DNA of 64,000 nt from Thermovorax subterraneus (GTDB lineage Bacteria; Bacillota; Thermosediminibacteria; Thermosediminibacterales; Thermosediminibacteraceae): positions 124,001 to 188,000 of the forward strand of contig JAKIHM010000001.1 of assembly GCA_021608145.1 (NCBI GenBank). Reading direction: 5' to 3'. Shown here piece by piece: positions 55,857 to 64,000 of the stretch. Within the stretch, counting starts at the first letter, position 1, and every line of letters begins with the position of its first letter. The notes beneath the pieces were generated by a model that was given only the letters and a program-made list of their open reading frames with translations, had not been told where the DNA came from and searched no databases. Made by a program: the position numbers and the translations under genes.

Positions 55857-56942
55857 ATGGCCAAATTGACATTGACGGTAATAAAGGCGGACATAGGTGG
55901 CTATGTGGGACACTGCAGTGTTCATCCGCAGCTTTTGGAAGAAGCAAGGAATTTCATTGAAGAAAAAGGTAAAGGCCTTTTGGAAGACTACGTCGTCACT
56001 CACGTAGGCGATGACATTAACCTCATCATGACGCACAGGAAAGGTGTCGATAGCCCCGATATTCACAAGCTGGCGTGGGATACTTTTCTTTCTTGCACCC
56101 AAGTCGCAAAGAGGTTAAAACTTTACGGAGCGGGACAGGACCTTCTTGCCGATTCTTTTTCTGGAAATATAAAAGGAATGGGTCCTGGAGTTGCTGAAAT
56201 GGAGTTTGAAGAGCGGACCAGCGAGCCCGTTATTGTTTTCATGGCAGATAAAACGGAGCCCGGGGCCTGGAATCTGCCTCTTTACAAGATGTTTGCTGAC
56301 CCCTTCAATACCATAGGGCTTATCATTGACCCGAAGATGCACGACGGGTTTAAATTTGAGGTTTTAGATACGGTGGAGAACAAGAAAATAGTCTTCAACT
56401 GCCCAGAAGAGATTTACGACATGCTTGTGTTTTTGGGGGCTTCCAACCGTTATGCTGTTAAGGCCGTATATAACAAGAAGGGCGAGCCTGCTGCGGTATC
56501 TTCTACACAAAGAATGAACCTGATGGCCGGAAGGTATGTGGGGAAAGACGACCCGGTGCTCATAGTCCGCTGCCAGAATGGGTTCCCAGCTGTGGGTGAA
56601 GCCCTGGAACCCTTTGCCAATCCCCACCTGGTGGCTGGATGGATGAGAGGTTCCCACTTCGGTCCGCTCATGCCGGTGTCCTGCGATGACGCCACTCCCA
56701 GCAGGTTTGACGGGCCGCCGAGGGTAGTGGCCTTGGGATTCCAGCTGGCAGAGGGAAAGCTTGTAGGTCCTCAGGATATGTTTGCCGACGTGGCCTTCGA
56801 CAGGGCAAGGCAGAAGGCTTTGAAGATAGCTGACTACTTACGGCAGCTCGGGCCCTTCGAGCCGCACCGCCTGCCTTTGGATGAGATGGAATACACGACC
56901 ATGCCCCAGGTCATGGAGCGATTGAAAAATAGGTTTGAGTAG
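55857..56942 (+). CDS. fbp: Class V fructose-1,6-bisphosphate aldolase/phosphatase
   Basis: A 361-residue bifunctional gluconeogenic enzyme typical of archaea and deep-branching thermophilic bacteria. It starts MAKLTLTVIKADIGGYVGHC and has THVGDDINLIMTH (metal ligands), FADPFNTIGLIIDPKMH, RYVGKDDPVLIVRCQNGFPA and GSHFGPLMPVSCDDATPSRFDGPP (shown in part). It condenses triose phosphates and dephosphorylates the product to fructose-6-P. TTGGGGGG precedes the ATG. Confidence 0.96.
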   Translation: MAKLTLTVIKADIGGYVGHCSVHPQLLEEARNFIEEKGKGLLEDYVVTHVGDDINLIMTHRKGVDSPDIHKLAWDTFLSCTQVAKRLKLYGAGQDLLADSFSGNIKGMGPGVAEMEFEERTSEPVIVFMADKTEPGAWNLPLYKMFADPFNTIGLIIDPKMHDGFKFEVLDTVENKKIVFNCPEEIYDMLVFLGASNRYAVKAVYNKKGEPAAVSSTQRMNLMAGRYVGKDDPVLIVRCQNGFPAVGEALEPFANPHLVAGWMRGSHFGPLMPVSCDDATPSRFDGPPRVVALGFQLAEGKLVGPQDMFADVAFDRARQKALKIADYLRQLGPFEPHRLPLDEMEYTTMPQVMERLKNRFE

Positions 56943-56952
56943 GCCTAAAAGA

Positions 56953-56994
56953 CCCCTTCCTGCGGGATTCTAAAGCCGCAGGAAGGGGATTTTT
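56953..56994 (+). terminator. Terminator after the FBP aldolase/phosphatase gene
   Basis: CCCCTTCCTGCGG (56953-56965) pairs perfectly over 13 bp with CCGCAGGAAGGGG (56976-56988), followed by ATTTTT. Confidence 0.95.
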
Positions 56995-57175
56995 GCTGAC
57001 TAAAAAGAAGGATTTTACAAATTAATGTAGAAAATATTATAAATTACTAACATAAATATAGAAAAGCGCAAAATATAAAATAATAAAGAAAATTAATATT
57101 GGGAAGGGGGGATTTGGGCAGGGGAGAAGCTAAATATTAAGATTAACTAAAACAATTTGTGCGAGGTGAATTCAA

Positions 57176-58657
57176 GTGGAAAACCGAGAAACCTTTGCAA
57201 CTAGATTCGGTTTTATCGCTGCCGCGATGGGGCAGGCGATTGGCACTGGAAACGTATGGCGTTTCCCCCGAGTAGCAACCGCCAACGGCGGGGGTCCCTT
57301 CATGCTAGCTTATATAGTGGCAGTCCTCGTATGGAGCATCCCGCTTTTGATGGCAGAAGTGGTGATAGGAAGGAGGACCAGGAAGGGCACAGTCGGAGCG
57401 TTCAGGGATTTCATGGGAGAAAAGTACACATGGATGGGTGCATGGGTTGGCTTTGTGTGCTTCGCACTGGGTGCTTATTACTCGGTTACAATGGCTTGGA
57501 CTCTTAGGTATTTCTTCTACGGGCTTTTTGGAGTATTAAAGCCCGGCATCGATACGGCGGCCTTATGGAATGAATTTATATCTTCGCCATGGCAGGGGAT
57601 TTTATTTCACGCCCTTGCGGTAGGAATGGCGGCTTTTGTGGTATTCAGGGGAGTTCAGGGCGGCATTGAAAAGGCTTCCAAGTTCATGATTCCAACTTTA
57701 TTTGCGCTCTTGGTCATCGGAATGATAAGGGCCCTTACCCTGCCCAACGCAGTAGGTGGATTGAATTACCTTTTCAACCCCGATTTTGGGAAGGTATTGA
57801 GCGGGAAGGTATGGCTTGAAGCTTTTACCCAGGCGGCGTGGTCGACGGGAGCAGGTTGGGGCTTCATGATAACTTATGCCGTATACACCAAAGAAAAGGA
57901 AGACGTAGCAGCAAACAGCTTTATAACGGGACTTGCCGATACTTCGGCAGCCCTTATTGCAGGCATGACGGTAATCCCCACCATTTTCGCACTGGCGCCT
58001 GAGCATCTTAAAGAGGCTATAGGGGCGGGCAATACTGGCCTCACTTTTATATGGCTTGCAAAATTGTTCCCACAGATGCCGGGAGGGCAGGTAATTGCGA
58101 CTCTGTTTTTCCTCGCCATGGCTTTTGCGGCCTTAACTTCACTTTATGCCATGTACGAAGTTAGCATAAGGAACTTTATGGACGCTGGGTGGTCTAGGCA
58201 AAAGGCTGCTACATTTGTGGTGACGTTGAGCTTTCTTTGTGGTATACCTTCGGCGGTGAACATAAATATTTTCGAAAATCAAGACCTGGTATGGGGGGTT
58301 GCGCTATTAGTCAGCGGGCTTTTTGTGGCGCTCGCAGTGATAAAGTACGGGCTCGAAAAAGCGAGGGTGGAGGACATCAACGCCGTTTCCGACGTAAAGG
58401 TGAACAAGTGGTGGAATACCTGCATAATGCTATTCCCGGCGATGTTTGCGGTCATCTGCGGATGGTGGGTCTATCAGCAGTTTACATGGTATCCAGAGAC
58501 CTGGTGGAATCCGTTTGAAGTGTACAGCCCCGGGACTACCTTCGCCCAGTGGGCGATAGTGATAATAGTGCTGCTTATTTACAATGATAGGCTGGCGAGG
58601 GCTATAAAACCGAGTGAACCTGTAGTTATTAGAGAAACGGACGGGAAGGGAGTGTAA
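57176..58657 (+). CDS. Second sodium-dependent NSS/SLC6-family transporter
   Basis: A 493-residue protein with about 12 membrane segments and the TM1 signature AAAMGQAIGTGNVWRFPRVA. TM6 text is AAWSTGAGWGFMITYAVY. It is clearly related to the transporter at 43314 but divergent from it. The substrate is unknown; an amino acid is likely. GTG start with GAGGTGAATTCAA upstream. No sigma-54 site or enhancer repeat is seen in the AT-rich 180-base leader. A MetS-like peptide follows three bases after its stop. Confidence 0.92.
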   Translation: MENRETFATRFGFIAAAMGQAIGTGNVWRFPRVATANGGGPFMLAYIVAVLVWSIPLLMAEVVIGRRTRKGTVGAFRDFMGEKYTWMGAWVGFVCFALGAYYSVTMAWTLRYFFYGLFGVLKPGIDTAALWNEFISSPWQGILFHALAVGMAAFVVFRGVQGGIEKASKFMIPTLFALLVIGMIRALTLPNAVGGLNYLFNPDFGKVLSGKVWLEAFTQAAWSTGAGWGFMITYAVYTKEKEDVAANSFITGLADTSAALIAGMTVIPTIFALAPEHLKEAIGAGNTGLTFIWLAKLFPQMPGGQVIATLFFLAMAFAALTSLYAMYEVSIRNFMDAGWSRQKAATFVVTLSFLCGIPSAVNINIFENQDLVWGVALLVSGLFVALAVIKYGLEKARVEDINAVSDVKVNKWWNTCIMLFPAMFAVICGWWVYQQFTWYPETWWNPFEVYSPGTTFAQWAIVIIVLLIYNDRLARAIKPSEPVVIRETDGKGV

Positions 58658-58660
58658 ATT

Positions 58661-58771
58661 GTGAACCCGGGAAGCCTCATTACAATGATAGTGGTGCTGG
58701 GGATAGCGTGGGGTGGTATGCTTTACTTCATTAATATAGCATTTCGAGCTCAAAGACAGGATAGAGGGTGA
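58661..58771 (+). CDS. MetS-like small membrane subunit of the second NSS transporter
   Basis: A 36-residue peptide from GTG: NPGSLITMIVVLGIAWGG, a single membrane helix, and a basic tail (FRAQRQDRG). It begins three bases after the NSS stop. Position, size and topology match the MetS family, as with the peptide at 44839; GGGAAGGG before the GTG is a suitable ribosome-binding site. Too short for usual gene callers. Confidence 0.75.
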   Translation: MNPGSLITMIVVLGIAWGGMLYFINIAFRAQRQDRG

Positions 58772-58784
58772 ATATCATGTTAAA

Positions 58785-58826
58785 GCCGCGAAGGAAAGCT
58801 GAAGACTTCGCGGCTCTTTATTTTTT
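58785..58826 (+). terminator. Terminator after the second NSS operon
   Basis: AGCCGCGAAG (58785-58794) pairs perfectly with CTTCGCGGCT (58806-58815), followed by CTTTATTTTTT. Confidence 0.88.
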
Positions 58827-58899
58827 AAATTAAAATATTGACTGATACTATATAATATGATAATAGAATATTCAAAAAATCTCGTGGGAGGGAAAAATT

Positions 58900-59703
58900 A
58901 TGACCTCGCCCGCGGTGAACGTGATAAGGAGTGATGATAGCATTGCCTTTCAAAAGAATCTTCAACTAAAAGCACATTCGGTTTTAGACCTTTCTGGAGC
59001 GAAAGGACTCAGGTTCTACAGCGAAAAAAAGTTCTTTCAAAAGCTCAAAGAAAATTTGAATGCAGTAAGACCGGGCATTACTTTCTTAGGCCCCGGCGAT
59101 TTTCACCACCTTTCGCTTTGCCTGCTTGATAATTTAAAAAGGGCTCCTGTTCTTGTGTTGTTTGACCATCACTCTGATATGCAGAGTTCACCTGACGATT
59201 TAATTACCTGCGGATCTTGGGTGGGGTTGGCACTTAAAGAAAACAAGGTAAAAAAGTGCGTAATTGTCGGTGTAAATTCGAAAGATGAGGGCTTGTATAA
59301 ATCGCAGGATGCGAAAAGGACAGTGTTTTTCCCGGAAGAACTACCTCACGAGATTAAACTTTCCGGCATAATGAGGGAAATTACCGAAGCCGGAGGGCCA
59401 GTTTACATAAGCATAGACAAAGATGTACTTGCAAAGGATGATGCTCATACTAACTGGGACCAGGGTAGGATGAGCCTGGGAGAACTTCTGGAAATCTTGG
59501 AAGCTATAGGCGAAGTAGCGGACGTAGTAGGGGCTGATGTTTGCGGAGAGTGGCGGTTGCCACCGGATCCTGTATTTGTGACATCTGACGATATAAAGAA
59601 GACAAACATCAATGAACGGGCTAATCTAAAAATCCTAGAAAAACTTTTGGAAGTATGGCAAAAGGATAAAAAAAATAGTAAAATATCCTTGTACAAATTC
59701 TAA
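58900..59703 (+). CDS. Arginase/agmatinase-family (ureohydrolase) protein
   Basis: A 267-residue protein with ureohydrolase features: GPGDFHHLSLCLL (first metal His region), VLVLFDHHSDMQ (the Asp-x-His-x-x-Asp metal motif) and VYISIDKDVLAKDD (the SIDxDxxD motif). It is shorter than arginase and divergent in sequence, and the substrate loop is not recognisable, so agmatine, arginine or another guanidino compound cannot be distinguished. GGGAGGG precedes the ATG. Its neighbour is methylthioadenosine phosphorylase; polyamine synthesis would connect the two if this is an agmatinase, which is speculation. Confidence 0.82.
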   Translation: MTSPAVNVIRSDDSIAFQKNLQLKAHSVLDLSGAKGLRFYSEKKFFQKLKENLNAVRPGITFLGPGDFHHLSLCLLDNLKRAPVLVLFDHHSDMQSSPDDLITCGSWVGLALKENKVKKCVIVGVNSKDEGLYKSQDAKRTVFFPEELPHEIKLSGIMREITEAGGPVYISIDKDVLAKDDAHTNWDQGRMSLGELLEILEAIGEVADVVGADVCGEWRLPPDPVFVTSDDIKKTNINERANLKILEKLLEVWQKDKKNSKISLYKF

Positions 59704-59721
59704 GGCAAGGAGGAAGTCTTT

Positions 59722-60525
59722 ATGGATTTAAAGGCGGACATAGGGGTTATCGGCGGAACGGGCTTTTACGCCTTTTTAGACGATGTTAAAGAAATAACGG
59801 TGGAAACTCCTTATGGTGCTCCCAGCGACAAAATAGCCCTTGCGAAAATAGCGGATAAGACTGTAGCCTTCCTACCAAGGCATGGCAAGGATCATAGGTT
59901 CCCGCCGCATGCAATAAACTACAGGGCAAACATCTACGCCCTAAAACAGCTAGGCGTGACGAGGATTTTGGGCCCCTGCGCATCGGGCAGCCTTCAGCCC
60001 CACATAAAACCGGGGGATTTCGTGATATGCGACCAGTTCGTAAACCGCACCTGGGGAAGAAAAGACACCTTTTACGACGGTCCGATTACTACGCATATCG
60101 GCGGTGCCGAGCCTTACTGCCCCGAGCTCAGGAAAATAGCAATCGAAGTAGCGAGGGAAAAAGGCTTGCCCCTTCACGAAAGGGGGACCGTCGTGGTTGT
60201 CCAGGGCCCGAGGTTTTCTACAAAAGCGGAAAGCCGGGAATTTTCGAGCCACGGATGGGAAGTAATAAACATGACCCAATACCCGGAAGTGGTACTTGCG
60301 CGGGAACTGGAGATTTGCTACGCCAACATTACGTTGGTAACCGACTATGACGTGGGCCTGGAAGGCCATCCAGATATAGAGCCCGTGAGCCACGAGATGG
60401 TGCTTAAGGTGTTCAACGAAAATCTGGGGAAATTAAAGGACCTGATATATACCATAATAGAGAGAATCCCAAAAGAGCGCCACTGCCGGTGCGGTGAAGA
60501 ATTAAAAACCGCCCGCATGGGCTAA
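59722..60525 (+). CDS. mtnP: S-methyl-5'-thioadenosine phosphorylase
   Basis: A 267-residue purine nucleoside phosphorylase-fold enzyme. Signatures: IGVIGGTGFYAFLDDV, FLPRHGKDHRFPPHAINYRANI (shown in part), GPCASGSLQPHIKPGDFVI, VVVQGPRFSTKAESREF and NMTQYPEVVLARE; the last two distinguish the MTAP group. It phosphorolyses methylthioadenosine to adenine and 5-methylthioribose-1-P. AAGGAGG precedes the ATG. Confidence 0.94.
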   Translation: MDLKADIGVIGGTGFYAFLDDVKEITVETPYGAPSDKIALAKIADKTVAFLPRHGKDHRFPPHAINYRANIYALKQLGVTRILGPCASGSLQPHIKPGDFVICDQFVNRTWGRKDTFYDGPITTHIGGAEPYCPELRKIAIEVAREKGLPLHERGTVVVVQGPRFSTKAESREFSSHGWEVINMTQYPEVVLARELEICYANITLVTDYDVGLEGHPDIEPVSHEMVLKVFNENLGKLKDLIYTIIERIPKERHCRCGEELKTARMG

Positions 60526-60536
60526 GGAGGGCTTTT

Positions 60537-60962
60537 ATGCTGGTAAACGAGTACAAATCAGGGCGAGAATTTTTAGGAAGATTGGAACACGGAAAGGACC
60601 TATTTTTGTCCTTGCTTTCGCTGGTGGAAGAAAAGGATATAAAAATGGGAATAGTAAAGGTAATAGGTGCATGTAAAAAGTCTGTGGTAGCCATTTACGA
60701 CCAGGAAAAAAAGGCATACTGCAATGTAGTTTTGGAAAAACCGATGGAAATATTAAGCTGTATAGGCAATATTTCAAGATTCCAGGGGAAACCAGCTTTG
60801 CACCTTCATGTAGTATTGGGTGACCGCGATGGAAAGGCCTTCGGCGGCCATCTTTTGGAAGGCACAGAAGTTTTTGCGGCGGAGTTTTACATCAAGGAGC
60901 TTGTGGGCGATTCGTTAGAGAGGAAATATGACGAAATTACAGGGCTAAATCTCTGGAGCTGA
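60537..60962 (+). CDS. PPC-domain (DUF296) protein
   Basis: A 141-residue single PPC domain. The metal-binding signature is LHLHVVLGDRDGKAFGGHLLEG (shown in part: His residues in HLHVVL and GGHL). Such domains occur in plant AT-hook proteins and as stand-alone bacterial proteins of unknown function. It lies 11 bases after mtnP and 20 before the aldolase gene, and AAGGAGGG precedes the ATG. Its role in the cluster is unknown. Confidence 0.9.
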   Translation: MLVNEYKSGREFLGRLEHGKDLFLSLLSLVEEKDIKMGIVKVIGACKKSVVAIYDQEKKAYCNVVLEKPMEILSCIGNISRFQGKPALHLHVVLGDRDGKAFGGHLLEGTEVFAAEFYIKELVGDSLERKYDEITGLNLWS

Positions 60963-60982
60963 TATTGGAGGATGGGACGGAA

Positions 60983-61630
60983 ATGTTCTTGCTCAAAATA
61001 AAACAAATGGTGGTAGAATACGGAGAAAAAATTGTAAAAGAAGGTCTTGTTGTGGCAACTTGGGGGAATATAAGTGCCCGAGGCTGTAGTGACGGCGTAT
61101 TTGTAATTACGCCGAGCGGCATGAACTATACCATGCTTGAGCCTGAGGATATAGTGGAAGTGGACCTTGAGGGTAAGCCCTTGACATCGGGAAGAAAGCC
61201 TTCTGTTGAAACTCCGGTACATGCGGCCATTTACAGGGCAAGGCCGGATGTGCGGGCAATAATACATACCCACAGCACCAACGCCAGCGCATGTGCTGCT
61301 GCCAGGGTGGAGATACCCTGTATCATGGAGGATATGGCAGCAATGGTCGGGGGGCCGGTCAAGGTGGCGAAATACGCGCCTTCAGGGTCGCAGGAACTGG
61401 CAAAAAATGCGGTAGAAGCTTTAGGGGACCGAAATGCTGTGCTGCTTGCCAACCACGGAGTGGTGGCTGTGGGCAGGGACCTGGCCGAAGCTTTTAAAAT
61501 ATGCCTTGTAGTAGAAAAAAGCGCTGAAATTTTTATCAAATCTAAAATAGCGGGCAATCCAGTACCTCTTACTGAAGGCGAAGTGAAGTTTATAAGAGAC
61601 TTTTACTTAAACTCGTACGGCCAAAGGTAA
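60983..61630 (+). CDS. Class II aldolase/adducin-family protein
   Basis: A 215-residue zinc aldolase of the fuculose-phosphate aldolase type. Signatures: GLVVATWGNISARG (phosphate binding), VITPSGMNY, ETPVHAAIYRARPDVRAIIHTHS (shown in part; two zinc His in IIHTHS) and LLANHGVVAVG (third His). With mtnP upstream it may cleave 5-methylthioribulose-1-P or 5-deoxyribulose-1-P (DHAP-shunt type); this depends on an isomerase not seen here. ATG 60983 or TTG 60965 may start it; GGAGGAT lies between. Confidence 0.88.
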   Translation: MFLLKIKQMVVEYGEKIVKEGLVVATWGNISARGCSDGVFVITPSGMNYTMLEPEDIVEVDLEGKPLTSGRKPSVETPVHAAIYRARPDVRAIIHTHSTNASACAAARVEIPCIMEDMAAMVGGPVKVAKYAPSGSQELAKNAVEALGDRNAVLLANHGVVAVGRDLAEAFKICLVVEKSAEIFIKSKIAGNPVPLTEGEVKFIRDFYLNSYGQR

Positions 61631-61702
61631 AAGCATTGCACAAAAAGGTCGGCTATAATATAATTAATAGGGCTTCACTTTGCCTTTGGGAAGGAGTGCA
61701 AA

Positions 61703-63292
61703 ATGCAAAGAAAAACTCAAAAGAAGACTTCTAAAGTAGACTACAGCCTCCTTAAAAAAAGGCAGATTCTCTCTTTTCTGGAGGCTTTGAAAAATAAAGA
61801 CTATACGGTGGGGCAGCTGGATAGGTCGATGAAAAAGCTTTTCAGCATGGGCGACATGGTGGTGCCGGTTTGCCTTTCAAAGCTCAGGGAAAGCGACGAA
61901 GAACTAGCACCTATAGTGTGCTATGCACTTGAATATGCCAATGACTACCGTCTGATTGGGCCTCTGATGGATATCCTCGTGATGCCGCAGGTGTCGGACA
62001 AGGTTAAGGCCAGGATTCTTTCTGTCCTGTCCCACTACGGCGTAGATACCGGGGATCTGCCGCTCAACAGTATAATGAAAGATTTCGAAAAAGTGGTGAC
62101 CCAGTCGCTGATAGAGATGATAGAAGACATCAATAAAGATTATTTTTTGATTCCATATATCCTGGATGACCTGCAGGATTTTCCTCCAGAAGTAAAACTC
62201 GCTTACATCAGGGACATAGGCGAACACCGCCTGGAAAATGCTGTAGTTTTGCTTGAGATTTTGGCGAAGGTTGATGACATCCCGGTGGCAGAAGAAGCCG
62301 CAAGAGCTCTGGGGAAAATAAGAAGCGGTAAAGCCCTTTATGCACTGAACAAGGTTTCCCGGGAAGTGGGAAACGAGCGGTTGAAAAAGACCGTGGAAAG
62401 GGAAATCTTAAGGCTTAAGTTTAGCGGGGTGGCGGAAGAACCTTACGAAATGCCGGTGAATTTGAAAAAGCCGGTTAAGGTGATATTGTCTTCTATAGAT
62501 GGACTAGGGAGCAGGGCTCTGTGGTTTACCTGGAGAAATCCGATTAAAAAAAGAAGGCTTTGCTCCATGAACCTCCTTGTCAACGTTTCAGAGGGAATAA
62601 GGGACTGCTGGAGCATTTCCCAGATGACCAGCCGGGAATTTGAAAATTCTGTGAGGGACCTTTCAAGGAGTACGATAATAGTCGAGGCGGATGCCAATTA
62701 TGCCGTTGCTCTGATAAAAGATGCCTACTATTGGAATTTAAAGGCAGGCAATCCCATACCTTATCAATTTTTTTTCTGGAAGGGCGTAATAGAAGAAAGC
62801 ATGTCCTGCCGAATTGTCCCTAAACCTTATAGGCCTGACTTTGGCATGTACGACTTTTCGTCCATAAAGGCTAACGACGATTACTACAAAAGCACTTTTG
62901 ACCTTTTCAACTACCGCCTCTTTGAAGACTGGTTTGTGGCAGAACCGAGGGTATACGATTACGCCGAGGAGCATAAGTCGAAAAACGGATATTACATTAA
63001 AAAGATGACGCTTTCCAAGGCAGAAAGCCTTTTTTCAAAGTTTACCTCAGAGCTAATCGAACCTCGAGTAGAAACATTGAGGAGAATGTTGGAGCTGTCG
63101 GCTGATTTCCTAAACAAGATGGGCGAAAGGGAACTTGTCAAAGTGGTGCTTTCGGCGATGCTCCACCTAGATACAGAGCCTCTCCACTACCACCCGTTTG
63201 TCCAGAGGATGATAATAGAAAGCCTGCGGGTTGCCCTTATAAACATGAAAAACGGTTTTGACATGAGGGTAAATCCAGAGGCCTTTGACTAG
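61703..63292 (+). CDS. HEAT-repeat protein of unknown function
   Basis: A 529-residue soluble protein. Residues about 30-235 contain degenerate HEAT-like helical pairs ([40 protein letters not shown]). Residues 255-380 form a different domain with [20 protein letters not shown] and [17 protein letters not shown], which I do not recognise. The C-terminal 100 residues are again helical. AAGGAG precedes the ATG. It lies between the methylthioadenosine genes and metK, 20 bases before the latter. Confidence 0.75.
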   Translation: MQRKTQKKTSKVDYSLLKKRQILSFLEALKNKDYTVGQLDRSMKKLFSMGDMVVPVCLSKLRESDEELAPIVCYALEYANDYRLIGPLMDILVMPQVSDKVKARILSVLSHYGVDTGDLPLNSIMKDFEKVVTQSLIEMIEDINKDYFLIPYILDDLQDFPPEVKLAYIRDIGEHRLENAVVLLEILAKVDDIPVAEEAARALGKIRSGKALYALNKVSREVGNERLKKTVEREILRLKFSGVAEEPYEMPVNLKKPVKVILSSIDGLGSRALWFTWRNPIKKRRLCSMNLLVNVSEGIRDCWSISQMTSREFENSVRDLSRSTIIVEADANYAVALIKDAYYWNLKAGNPIPYQFFFWKGVIEESMSCRIVPKPYRPDFGMYDFSSIKANDDYYKSTFDLFNYRLFEDWFVAEPRVYDYAEEHKSKNGYYIKKMTLSKAESLFSKFTSELIEPRVETLRRMLELSADFLNKMGERELVKVVLSAMLHLDTEPLHYHPFVQRMIIESLRVALINMKNGFDMRVNPEAFD

Positions 63293-63312
63293 AGAAAAAG
63301 GAGGAATGCAAA

Positions 63313-64000
63313 ATGCCAAGGAAGTATCTTTTCACTTCTGAATCGGTGACAGAAGGGCATCCGGATAAAATTTGCGACCAGATTTCCGATGCCATATTGG
63401 ATGCAATCTTAGAAAAGGACCCCATGGCCAGGGTAGCTTGCGAAACGGCGGTCACCACCGGCCTGGTTCTCGTCATGGGCGAGATAACTTGTGACTGTTA
63501 TGTGGACATACCTTCAATTGCAAGAGAAACCATAAGGGAAATCGGGTATACCAGGGCAAAATACGGCTTTGACTGTGACACCTGTGCAGTCATCACGTCA
63601 ATAGACGAACAGTCCCCTGATATAGCGATAGGCGTCGATTCCGCCTACGAAGTGAGGGAAGAAGGGCAGGGCGATGAACTCGATCGAATAGGTGCCGGCG
63701 ACCAGGGAATGATGTTCGGCTTTGCAGTAGACGAGACTCCTGAACTAATGCCGATGCCCATAATGCTTGCCCACAAGTTGGCCAGAAGGCTTGCTGAAGT
63801 AAGAAAGACGAAGATTTTGCCGTATCTCAGGCCCGATGGAAAAACCCAAGTCACGGTGGAGTACGAAGACGGAAAGCCTGTGAGGGTGGACAAGGTAGTA
63901 GTGTCGGCACAGCACAAGTCAACGGTCGAACTTGCCACTTTGAGGAGCGACATAATAGAGGCTGTAATAAAAAAAGTGATACCTGAAGAGCTTATAGATA
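63313..64000 (+). CDS. metK: S-adenosylmethionine synthase MetK, 3' end outside window
   Basis: The first 229 residues of MetK, which makes SAM from methionine and [24 protein letters not shown] at the start holds the ATP-binding His, [11 protein letters not shown] follows, and [10 protein letters not shown] is the conserved phosphate-binding loop. The ATG follows AAGGAGG at a spacing of eight. The frame runs to the window edge. No SAM riboswitch is seen before it; it appears to be transcribed with the HEAT gene. Confidence 0.96.
   Translation, partial: MPRKYLFTSESVTEGHPDKICDQISDAILDAILEKDPMARVACETAVTTGLVLVMGEITCDCYVDIPSIARETIREIGYTRAKYGFDCDTCAVITSIDEQSPDIAIGVDSAYEVREEGQGDELDRIGAGDQGMMFGFAVDETPELMPMPIMLAHKLARRLAEVRKTKILPYLRPDGKTQVTVEYEDGKPVRVDKVVVSAQHKSTVELATLRSDIIEAVIKKVIPEELID

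Noticed and set aside
56995-57175. Sigma-54 promoter or enhancer repeats before the second NSS gene
   Set aside because: No TGGCA-N-TTGCA spacing and no copy of the TGTMTCA repeat was found in this AT-rich leader.
63293-63312. SAM riboswitch before metK
   Set aside because: Only 20 bases separate metK from the HEAT gene; there is no room for one.

Overview
The window looks like a chromosomal segment of an anaerobic, probably thermophilic and spore-forming member of the Firmicutes (Clostridia/Thermoanaerobacteria type). The reasons are AGGAGG ribosome-binding sites with many GTG and TTG starts, a CIRCE-controlled groESL operon, SPOCS-domain proteins of the kind found in spore formers, a sigma-54 activator, a BglG/GlcT antiterminator with an RNA target, a class V FBP aldolase/phosphatase and a complete oxygen-independent cobalamin route. 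I cannot name the species from sequence alone. No rRNA, tRNA or CRISPR array was seen.

Layout. 0-4.6 kb: end of a glycosyltransferase gene, two SPOCS-domain genes and a convergent MFS transporter. 4.7-10.3 kb: a molybdenum-cofactor operon (moeA, a moeA-PBP fusion, moaA, moaC, a MOSC-MogA fusion). 10.4-12.5 kb: CIRCE-groES-groEL. 12.7-14.4 kb (minus strand): nucleotidyltransferase/HEPN pair and comB. 14.5-32.4 kb: a cobalamin riboswitch and then one tightly packed run of genes, CbiMNQO cobalt uptake, cbiA, cbiX and the corrin-ring genes, followed by hemA, hemC, cobA-hemD, hemB, a siroheme-synthase-type dehydrogenase and hemL. Together these lead from glutamyl-tRNA to a cobyrinate diamide; hemE and later haem genes are absent, so the hem genes appear to serve tetrapyrrole supply for B12. 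32.5-35.1 kb: an IS607-type element with a TnpB-related protein and a GC-rich multi-hairpin RNA region. 35.2-36.9 kb: a flavin amine oxidase.

37-41.7 kb: GntR regulator, nagB, a frameshifted nagA, a frameshifted DMT permease and a GlcT-like antiterminator. 41.7-46.5 kb: a sigma-54-controlled tryptophan catabolic module (three enhancer repeats, -24/-12 promoter, tryptophanase, NSS transporter, tiny MetS-like subunit, PAS-AAA-HTH activator). 46.5-49.8 kb: a glucose/GlcNAc PTS (RNA antiterminator target, EIICB, EIIA) and a TIM-barrel-like protein preceded by a pseudoknot-type RNA. 49.8-55.8 kb: 5-formyl-THF cyclo-ligase, guaA and a Pho-box-controlled pstSCAB operon. 55.8-64 kb: FBP aldolase/phosphatase, a second NSS transporter with its own MetS-like peptide, an arginase-family protein, methylthioadenosine phosphorylase, a PPC protein, a class II aldolase, a HEAT-repeat protein and the start of metK.

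Most notable: the sigma-54/UAS architecture of the tryptophanase module, the pseudoknot RNA at 48.7 kb, the TnpB-related protein lacking a recognisable RuvC-III aspartate together with its structured 3' RNA, and three places (hemA start, nagA, DMT permease) where one added base would restore a normal gene.
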